A stretch of 64,000 nt of DNA, from the NCBI RefSeq assembly GCF_003144195.1, contig NW_020290039.1, positions 62,001 to 126,000 of the forward strand. Direction: 5' to 3'. The number at the start of each line of letters is the position of its first letter. Positions within the stretch are counted from its first letter, which is position 1. The notes beneath the pieces were generated by a model that made no database searches, was not told the DNA's origin, and saw only the letters and a list, made by a program, of their open reading frames with translations. Shown here in pieces: positions 36,106 to 44,230 of the stretch. This DNA is from Ceraceosorus guamensis. Lineage: Eukaryota > Basidiomycota > Exobasidiomycetes > Ceraceosorales > Ceraceosoraceae. Position numbers and translations under genes: made by a program.

Positions 36106-37865
36106 CTACAGGCGCTTCAAGAGTCTTCTATCGAGGGCTAGTCGCGAGAAGGTGACAACGATGGCGCCAGCTGAGACCATGCAGCCAGCAAAGGCCAGTG
36201 CAGCAGTGTACCCTCTTGTTTGAAACAATTGCGCTCCGATCGGCTGAAATTATCAGAAGATGCGCACATTGTCAGGAGGCAGATGGTTGCATGAGCGAGA
36301 GTCGCAGGGGATTTGGAGCCTTTCGATTACTCTAACTCACCGGACCAAACAATGCAGGCAGAGAGACGGCCAGATAAAGCATTGCTATCCACTCTCCAAC
36401 TCTGTTGGCGCTAGGTGCTAGACTGGTGACTGCTGCAGCCTGTAGAGCAAAGAAAGCCCCGCTGAAAAATCCGTACACAGTAGCAATCGCAAAGATGGTC
36501 CTTTTGGCCTCTTGACCTCGAAGAGGTAAGGCTGCAATGGTGCTGAAAATGATCAGACCGCTCAAGGAGAGCGAGATGATGAGGATGTTGTATCGACCTA
36601 GCTTGTCTCCCAGCAATCCGGCGGTCAGCCGGCCAAGGATGGACGCGCCGTTGGACGCGCTTGCGAGGTAGAAGATAGCTGTAGATGCTACACCTTGAGA
36701 AGCAGCTAGAGAAGGAAGGTAGTAGTATGGCCAGAAAAGTCCAAGGTAGACTCTTTGGAAGACAGGCGTCAGGAAGCAAGCGCCGTTTGAACGCAGCGAT
36801 GAGGTGCTCTCACTCACAGAAATTGGCCTGCAAGTAGCATTGTGAAGCCAACGTGCTTGAAAGCGCCGAGTGCGAAGAACTTGCCTTGCACTGGCGGTAC
36901 CCTCTTCTTGACGAGCGGAAGCACAGCCAAGAGAAGGGCAAGTGCGATGAAGCCAGATATCCTCAGAGCCCACTCAAAGCCAGGTCCATGGTGAATGAGC
37001 TGATCCAGCACGATGGGCCATACGACGCCTCCCAAGGAGCTGCCCGAGGCCACAATGCCCAGTGCTACGCCCCTTCTTCGAGCGAAGAAGTGAGAAGTGC
37101 ATGCCAAGGCTGGAGCAAAGAGGATCCCTATACCAATGCCCTGCAGCAAGCCTTGGCTGAGGAAGACGGCCCAGTAGTGAGGGAGACTGATGGATATCAG
37201 CATGCAGGAGGTGACGAAGACGAGGCAACCCGATGCGACGATCAGCTGCGCATGAAAGGGGTGAGGCTGCTGCATTCAGTCGATGATCGAAAGGCGTTGG
37301 CATGGTATGCTCAACAACCTACACGCGCGTCCAGTCGATCAATCAGAATGCCAGTGACTGTGCCGGAAGCGAATGTGGCAAAGACTTGAAAGGAGCCGAC
37401 CCAGGAAATCCTTGAAGGTGTGCTCAGAGGTCCGCCAGGTCGTTCGTTGGTGTAATAGGTTTGAAAAACGCCAAAGGCGTTCTGAAAGCCGAAGCCGACT
37501 GACGCGGAAGGATCAACGTCTTGTGAGCATCCGAACAGGCAGACGAGCAAGGGGAAATTGGGGGGCAATTCGAGACGTCGGTGGCTGGCTGGCTCACCAA
37601 AGTAGAGAATGAAGGAGGCCAAAACGACCAACCAGGCGGATGCACCGCCTTCTGGAAACCCGTCAGCAGAGTCGCTAGCGCATGGCAGGCGGGCAGCGGA
37701 GCTTGTGGCAGTCGCAGCTTCACGCGATTGATCGGACGTTGGCCAAGCGTCCTCTTTGTCATGCTCGGCCAACATGCCCCTTGAAAGGCCAGACTGTGCA
37801 AGGTCCTCGGCCTTCTTGTCCGAGATGCGCCTGCCGTGTTGCCATGGCTGGTCCAGCCCATCCAT
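36106..37865 (-). CDS. MFS transporter, monocarboxylate-permease (MCT/MCH) type
   Basis: Minus strand, five exons: 37865-37598, 37498-37323, 37269-36818, 36752-36341 and 36243-36106, 481 aa. Introns are 53-99 nt, and every join preserves a transmembrane segment. After an 80-residue cytoplasmic N-terminus come about 12 hydrophobic segments. The first reads FILYFVGFGFQNAFGVFQTY, and the family motif after TM4 is RRRGVALGIVASGSSLGG, typical of the fungal monocarboxylate-permease branch. The segment LGLFWPYYYLPSLAAS opens the second half. The likely role is proton-coupled uptake or efflux of a small organic acid or related solute at the plasma membrane; the substrate cannot be read from sequence. 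Yeast MCH homologues often do not carry monocarboxylates. It is convergent with the SH3 gene and divergent from ATP3. At intron 2 the acceptor could shift by one CAG. Confidence 0.9.
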
Positions 37866-38553
37866 ATTTTGCTACGTTTACAGCACTGGCTTGTCGTTGA
37901 TGAGCTTGCTGCATGGGTCCTAGTCCGAAGGCCCGATTGCGCTCTCTCCGCGGCGACCTCGAATCAAGGTGGACCTCTTGATGACACTCAGGCGACTACT
38001 TGACTGTTCTCGTGTGCTCGCATTCACCCCACATATCCTCGTAAGCGTCATGCGCATCACAGCCTTGCTTGCCTCTCCTTTGCGAGACTCGAAGGCTCAA
38101 GTCGTACGCGTGATGTGACAGTAGTGTCAAGGGAAACAAATGCCCTCTACTCCAGCCCACAATTGTTGAATCCACATCCACATCCACATTCACATTGATC
38201 GGATCATGCGCATCCATCGCATCTTTGATCGGCGAATCGCATCTGAACACAAACGCAAGCGAGGCGTTCTTCTTAGACTCCCTCTTTGCCGCACATGCTG
38301 ATGGCTCAGCTGACGGGCGCTAATCACAATACTGACCAAAGTTGATGTGAATAATTGTGGATCGGTCTTGTACCCGAGGTCACGAGTTACGCTGGCTGCG
38401 CGCGGCTCTTGCTGCGTGGTTACGCATGGATGCCGTGCATATGCACCGACCTTTCCGTTGCCCGAAAGAAACGCTGCTGTTGACTCATCTTGACTCGCCA
38501 CTCGTGACTCTTGACTCTTGACTTGACTCAAAACCTTGACGTTTGTGAAGACA

Positions 38554-38585
38554 TCACGTGACTATGAAGGGCTCGGGCCACGTGG
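38554..38585. promoter_or_regulatory. Paired CACGTG boxes upstream of ATP3
   Basis: TCACGTGA and CCACGTGG cores are 24 bp apart, start to start. They resemble bHLH (Cbf1-like) sites and are placed as in the DUF155/SH3 divergent promoter. Confidence 0.55.
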
Positions 38586-38771
38586 TCATCTCCCATGCTC
38601 GGCGCAAGCAGAAAGCATGCATGCACGCGCACCCAGGAGGCGGAAGGGCACGGGCGAAGGCGACTGATTCTCGCCAGCCAGTCTGGGCGCGCCATCCAGC
38701 AGCAGGAAGTCACAACAGTGTGCGAGTCATGCGCACAGCGCACACCCGCGAGATCAGATGTCTGCTAGCTG

Positions 38772-38806
<35 letters not shown>

Positions 38807-38808
38807 CC
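38772..38808. repeat. (TGCC)n microsatellite
   Basis: About eight to nine tandem TGCC units in non-coding sequence upstream of ATP3. Confidence 0.95.
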
Positions 38809-39022
38809 GTGCACGCGGGTGATTGTGATGCGCACGGTTTGGTGGCCACGCAACGTCGATCGCGAGGACGGGGCGAGCGGCGTGCGTGAACTTCTCATCA
38901 GCAGGTGCCATCGTGATGCGTGACGCAGCCTTGGGCAAACAATCCAGTCGGACAGGCTTGGCTACCGCTGGCTTCCACCATTTCCCCAACCCCTCTCCGC
39001 ATTTATATCGATCGAAGCAATC

Positions 39023-40609
39023 ATGTCCATGCTTCCTCGTCTTGCTCGACCGGCATTGGCCGCCGGAGCGCGTTCCGGCGCTGCTCAGGCCCCTGCTCTG
39101 GCCGGCTTCCACAGCTCCGCTACACAGTTGGCTACTCTGAGAGAGTTGGAACAGCGCGTCAAGAGTGTCAAGAACATCGAGAAGATTACAAAGGTGAGCA
39201 AAAGTGAAGTGAGGTGCATGAGGGAGAGGCACCCAGGCTGCAGCAGGTTGAGAACCAAGTTGAGGGAAGAGGCGCTGGGTGAGGGAACAGCAAGGGTTGC
39301 GAGGGCTTACAACGTTGGAAAAGCGTGAGGTAATATCAGCACGCGAGGGGATCGGCGGCGCAGGATGCCATGCATCACACTCACTCGACGGGTAGAAGCT
39401 CCTGTGGTAGGCTAGCACGGACAGCTCGCAATGACGTCCCCATATGCTTACCCTCTCGCTGTTCCTTCTCCAATCTCAAGTCGATGATGATGATTGCCTC
39501 TACCAAGCTTCACAAGGCTCAAAGGGCTATGAAGTCCGCTCAAGCTTACGGAGAGTCCAACAATGGTGCGTCATCAGCTTCAAGGCGGTGCCAGATCTGT
39601 AGGGCGTTGATGACAGTCTGGTCAGGTCACTTCGAGGGTGGAGCCGTGCACGAATGAGCAGCGAGGGTGCTCAATGGTACATGCACCAGCCAAGGGCTTC
39701 TGCCGTTTTGACGAGCGAACATGCCACGCATGGTGTGCTTTGAGCGATGCCTCGCATGCAATCGACATCCGCGGCAACGTCCAGCGCTGACGCTTGATAC
39801 ATACCTTGCAACGCGCTGTACAGAGATCTTCAAGAACTCCGAGGCGGTCGCTCCCGAGGGCGGAAACCAGCTTTTCATCGTCGTGTCCTCCGACAAGGGT
39901 CTTTGCGGAGGTATTCACTCATCCGTCTCGCGCAAGGTGCGCTCCGAGCTGGGCAAGATTGGTGGTGAAGCTGCCGCATCCTCCGACAGCGCTGAAGGAC
40001 CCAAAATTGTTGTTTTGGGAGAAAAGTCCAAGGCTCAATTGGCACGTGCTCTTCCCAAGAACCTCGCTTTGAGCTTCAACCAAATTGGCAAGGATGTTCC
40101 TACGTTTGCGGATGCTAGCGCTATCGCAGACCAAATTGTCAGATCCGGTGTCAAGTTTGACAAGGTCAACATCATCTACAACGCTTACGTCTCTGCCATC
40201 GCTTTCGAGTCCCGCATCATGGAAGTCTTTAGCGAAGAGGCTCTTCGCAACGGTGCCAACTTCAACGCTTACGAGCAAGAGGATGACACCACCAAGGACC
40301 TTGCCGAGTTTTCCCTCGCCAACGCCATCTACGCTGCTCTCGTCGAGGGTCACGCTGCAGAGATCAACAGCAAGCGTAACGCTATGGACAACGCTTCCAA
40401 GAATGCTGGTGACATGATCACCAACCTGCAGATGCAGTACAACCGTGGTCGTCAAGCCACCATTGTGAGTTGTCGTATGGCCCTTCAACTCAAGCAAGAC
40501 TGAACCGCGCATATCTGCAAACAATGTCGACTGACCTTTCTGCATCGATTCTGCCTATGCACAGACCAACGAGCTCGTGGACATCATCACTGGTGCATCT
40601 GCCCTCTAG
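39023..40609 (+). CDS. ATP3: Mitochondrial F1 ATP synthase gamma subunit
   Basis: Four exons: 39023-39193, 39481-39565, 39824-40464 and 40565-40609, 313 aa, the normal length. The N-terminal 30-odd residues (MSMLPRLARPALAAGARSGA...) are an Arg/Ala-rich mitochondrial presequence. The first long helix of gamma is seen as LEQRVKSVKNIEKITK, then SMMMIASTKLHKAQRAM across the exon junction. The globular part holds FIVVSSDKGLCGGIHSS. The last helix, GRQATITNELVDIITGASAL, is split by the last intron and completed by a 45-nt exon. The subunit is the rotor shaft inside the alpha3-beta3 hexamer of complex V. The first two introns are 287 and 258 nt, about three times the local norm. The 3' end is convergent with a PPR-type gene only 152 bp away. 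Confidence 0.97.
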
Positions 40610-40761
40610 ACTCGTCGCCACTCTCTCATGTAGTGCAGTAAGCTCAATACAATTGCAATGATGCGGTGATTGGATTCGATGCGCTGTGCTGAAATGATGT
40701 GTCGAGTCAAATTTGGTGCGCGCACACGCAACTTTGAGCTGAAGAGGTAGTCTGCTTCATC

Positions 40762-43542
40762 TCAGACGCCGATCGCGTTCACGTCGATCTCTGACCAGAC
40801 GTCCGGATACTCTGTTTGTATACGCTGGCACAGATCTGACCACTTGCGATTTGAGGGCTGCACGCCTTGATGGATGAGGACCGAGCGATCCCTAGCAGTG
40901 AAGCGCAGCAGCATCTCAAACGTCGTAGCATCTGGACTGGCCAAAGTCGGAATAGCGCTGTCATTCAGACTCGACCTTGGCGAATCAGCAATGTCGTTCG
41001 ATGTTGTTTTCTGGTGCGCTCGGAGGCCTGAGGGCATGCTTTCAAAGGCCACCTCGATAGCCTCCTCTGTGCGGTTATTGCGACAAAGACACTCCAACCA
41101 AGCGTCCCAGGCATTCTTGTTGACAGCTTCCGGCGAGTGTTCCCTTGCCCATTTGAAGGCTCTTCGAGAGTCTGGCAAATGCTTCCAGAAGCCGCACGTG
41201 TCCAGCATGACGCACAGGCAAGCGGTGGTCAAGGGCGCTCTGATCAGAACTAGACGCCTCCAAATTTCTAAAACTCGTGTAGGTTGACCTATGCGACTGT
41301 GAGCGTCCATGAGCGCCGTCAGCATGGACATGGTGTGTTCGATGGATCCGTCGGTCTGGAGCAGATGATCCAGCGCCATCACTGCCGAACTGATCGTTTC
41401 CAGTCTGGCTCGCGTCGAACCCACGCGCCGTACAGGGCGAGTCGATGCTCCAAGGAGAGAAGCTGCTTTTGCAAAGTAATCCAAAAGCATCGTGATGGCT
41501 CTCGAGGATGGTCGATGACCGGTGCGTTTCATGTCTCTAAACAGTGTTGCGATCAGCTCGGCAGGTACAGGTTCAGCAGGCCGAAAGGACCGCGTAAGCT
41601 TTTCAAAAGGCCGCTCGTACTCGTTCGTCGTGCCGGCCCAACGCCAAGCTAGCCTCCTGGAGACATCTAACAACGAAGTCCATCCTTGCGATGTGAAAGG
41701 ATGCGGGTCGCTCGGATACCCAGATTTCCAAAGCCCATGGACTGCTCGATAGCAATCAAAAGCTTGTCCAAATGAGGTCGCAGTATTCATCAGCGAAATC
41801 GCCGTCTTCTCCCGCATGCCTATATCCAGGTGCGCTCCATCGACTCGCATCTGCTGCAGCAGCTTCAAAGCACGAACATGATCCCTGGCATTTATGCAGC
41901 CCTTGAGTAGTGTGACGTGGATATATGAGGGCACCGGCGAGGTCAATGCTTTTCGCAGATCATCATAGAGGGCGAAAGCGATGGCCATGCTTGGGACAAA
42001 GGTGCATGTGTACGCATCCAGAAGGGGATGAACTAGCTGAGGAACGATAGGCAGCCTAGCAGCCTTGTATCGTTCGTAGAGAAGCTGCGCTTCGTGCAGG
42101 CGATGCGGCGCTGGGGGCCAGAGCTGACGAGCATATCGAGCCTGCTTTGCGGAAAATCTGCCCAGCAACGATGACATCCCTCGAGTGTATGCACCAACGC
42201 CCGCGGAGATCCCGGTGAGCTGCTCCAGGTGTTCAAACATCGATACGACATCTTCCTCGGTAGCGCTGCTTGACGTCGATAAATCGAAGAGATGCGCTGA
42301 GAGCAAAGTGTGGTACGTGTCTTCGTCGCAGCCTGGCAAACGCTGGTGCTTGATGGCCTCCAAGAACATGTACTCCACTTCCCCCGCTTCCTTGCCGGCC
42401 ATCGAAGCGTGATCCAGGACTGAACGCCAAAGCGGAGGTGCGCTCTCGCTTGTTGGCCTTAGAAGCGTTTCGTGCAGGATTGTGGCGGCTTGTCTCACGA
42501 GAGGTTCAGCAGCGAGCCCTGCGTTTGTCGCTCCCTTCACGAACATGTTGAGGGATGAAGTGCTTTGCGAACTGAGCGGCAGTAAGCTGAAGCCTGATTG
42601 CTGAGTACCACAAGAAGCCTTGAGAGCGCGATGGTGTTGACGAGGAGAGGTGAAGAGAGCCTGTAAATATCGGTCTCTGCAATTGCTGTCCAGCTGTGCT
42701 CCTGCAAGGCGTGCGAGTCGAACAGCAGCCCGAGCCACCTGAGGAGCCCGCTTCCGAGCAGCAAATTCCAGCACAACGTACCAGTCTTCAGGCTGAGCCG
42801 TCAGTCCGTAGGTCGCCCTAGACTCCAAAAGATCGAGGAGGGCTTGTCGCGGGGTGAAGCTGTTCGCATTGGCCGAAGCTGCACGCACCCTTAGCTGTTC
42901 ATGAATGTCCGGCGGGATCACCTCCCACTCCCACAAGGACTTCATGTCGTGGAACATGAGCTGCGCTGTGCGAGCCACCGCCTTCACCTTGTTGATCGCT
43001 ATCTCTCTCATAGCAAAGTCATCGTACGTGTTGATGACAAAATTTGCTAACTCAGCATCCATCTTTCGCATCGACAAGACGAGCAGTTTGACAGCCGATC
43101 GCAGCTCTTTGGGTCTAAGAGGAACCTTCCGGCCGCTAGCTCGAAGCTTTGTCAGCTCTGGGTAGAGCTCCAATATCCTCTCGGCATCTTTAGCACCTAT
43201 CGCATCCTGAAAAGCAGATAGCAATCCGCCAAACTTGGATGTGGAAGCGTAAGAATTCTGTCGCGTCTCGTTCGCATCGTTGCCATGGGGTGTCCAGTCC
43301 TTAAGGGTCGTCTTGTCAAAGAAGCGATAGGCTTTAAGAGGGCTTGAGAGGTGTGTCGTCCTTCGACCCCCTTCCCCGCTCTCGTCCGCGCCAGCACGAC
43401 GAGTCGGTGAGGCTTGTCCGTCGCCGGACCATGCTGGAGCCAAGAAAGCAGGAAAGCTCGCAAGGCGCTGATGCTCCCCTCTTCCAAAGCTTGCAGAGGC
43501 TCGGAGATTGCTGAAGAGGCGAACGCGCTTGGCCGAGCGCAT
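40762..43542 (-). CDS. Mitochondrial PPR-like helical-repeat protein
   Basis: A single exon of 926 aa on the minus strand. I start at ATG 43542 rather than the GTG two codons earlier. The N-terminus (MRSAKRVRLFSNLRASASFG) is basic and amphipathic, as in a mitochondrial presequence. The body is helical, with paired-helix units resembling degenerate pentatricopeptide repeats, e.g. about residues 540-565 (HVTLLKGCINARDHVRALKL) and 739-765 (MLTALMDAHSRIGQPTRVLE). PPR proteins bind organellar RNA and act in mitochondrial RNA processing, stability or translation. No catalytic domain is seen. Repeats are diverged, so the family call is moderate. The gene does not seem to need introns, unlike most neighbours. 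Confidence 0.75.
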   Translation of the reverse strand: MRSAKRVRLFSNLRASASFGRGEHQRLASFPAFLAPAWSGDGQASPTRRAGADESGEGGRRTTHLSSPLKAYRFFDKTTLKDWTPHGNDANETRQNSYASTSKFGGLLSAFQDAIGAKDAERILELYPELTKLRASGRKVPLRPKELRSAVKLLVLSMRKMDAELANFVINTYDDFAMREIAINKVKAVARTAQLMFHDMKSLWEWEVIPPDIHEQLRVRAASANANSFTPRQALLDLLESRATYGLTAQPEDWYVVLEFAARKRAPQVARAAVRLARLAGAQLDSNCRDRYLQALFTSPRQHHRALKASCGTQQSGFSLLPLSSQSTSSLNMFVKGATNAGLAAEPLVRQAATILHETLLRPTSESAPPLWRSVLDHASMAGKEAGEVEYMFLEAIKHQRLPGCDEDTYHTLLSAHLFDLSTSSSATEEDVVSMFEHLEQLTGISAGVGAYTRGMSSLLGRFSAKQARYARQLWPPAPHRLHEAQLLYERYKAARLPIVPQLVHPLLDAYTCTFVPSMAIAFALYDDLRKALTSPVPSYIHVTLLKGCINARDHVRALKLLQQMRVDGAHLDIGMREKTAISLMNTATSFGQAFDCYRAVHGLWKSGYPSDPHPFTSQGWTSLLDVSRRLAWRWAGTTNEYERPFEKLTRSFRPAEPVPAELIATLFRDMKRTGHRPSSRAITMLLDYFAKAASLLGASTRPVRRVGSTRARLETISSAVMALDHLLQTDGSIEHTMSMLTALMDAHSRIGQPTRVLEIWRRLVLIRAPLTTACLCVMLDTCGFWKHLPDSRRAFKWAREHSPEAVNKNAWDAWLECLCRNNRTEEAIEVAFESMPSGLRAHQKTTSNDIADSPRSSLNDSAIPTLASPDATTFEMLLRFTARDRSVLIHQGVQPSNRKWSDLCQRIQTEYPDVWSEIDVNAIGV

Positions 43543-44230
43543 CTCCACTCGCTAGCTGGCTTCGCCAGTTGGATCCCTTGCTCAAAAGCTCATCTCAGAG
43601 ATGTTTAGAAATGCAAGATGAGGCGAAGTGCTGTTGAAGGCGAGCGCGGCGATGGATAACGTTTGGTAGAGCTTGCAATGTTCAGAGAACAACGATCTCG
43701 CGCCTCGATTACAAATCCACACGTCATGCACGGCCCTTGGCGCGGAGAAACGGTCACTGCGCGCGTCAAATGGAGGCTCTTCCGCGTGTGCAGGCACACT
43801 CACTCAACACTGCGACTCAAGCCCGCGTTGTTGGGGATAGCGTTGATCATTGCAAGGCCATAGGCGCGTCGTGGGACATCAAGGTGTAAAAGTATACCAG
43901 TCATCGCGCTGGGAGATGAAACAAGTATTCGGGAAGGGCACGTTCTAGGAAACTTTTCAAGTCTAGATTTGGGGAGGGCAAACAGCGGTGTACCTTGGTC
44001 GAAGGCGGAGTCGAGCCGCTGTCTGGCAACGGCGCAAGCGGGATGCACATGGTCGATCGAGAGCGCCGGGCGCATCGAGCGGGCATAAAGGGTGGGGGAG
44101 CGGGCATCATATCGTAAAAAGACATCCAGTCGTGATGAAGCATCAAGGATTTGTCGGGGTCGTGAAGAGTAACGGCAGGTCAAAGAAGACCGCGTGAGGC
44201 GGGATCGTAACGAAGGTGAGGTGATCTCGC
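43543..44230. other. Intergenic region (0.7 kb)
   Basis: This lies between the start of the PPR-like gene and the stop of the Gly/Asn-rich gene, both on the minus strand. No gene or repeat is seen. It must hold the PPR-gene promoter and the 3' UTR of the other gene. Confidence 0.7.

Larger units (their letters stand above)
37866..39022. promoter_or_regulatory. Shared divergent upstream region of MFS gene and ATP3 (1.15 kb)
   Basis: It contains a cluster of degenerate CTTGACT/CGTGACT repeats (about 38487-38530), TCACGTGA at 38554-38561, CCACGTGG at 38578-38585, and a (TGCC)n microsatellite at 38772-38808. No gene is seen. The CACGTG pair is 440 bp upstream of the ATP3 start. Confidence 0.65.

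Noticed and set aside
39919-40545. Minus-strand open frame of 208 codons opposite ATP3
   Set aside because: Antisense of a strongly codon-biased housekeeping exon, which commonly leaves an open opposite strand.
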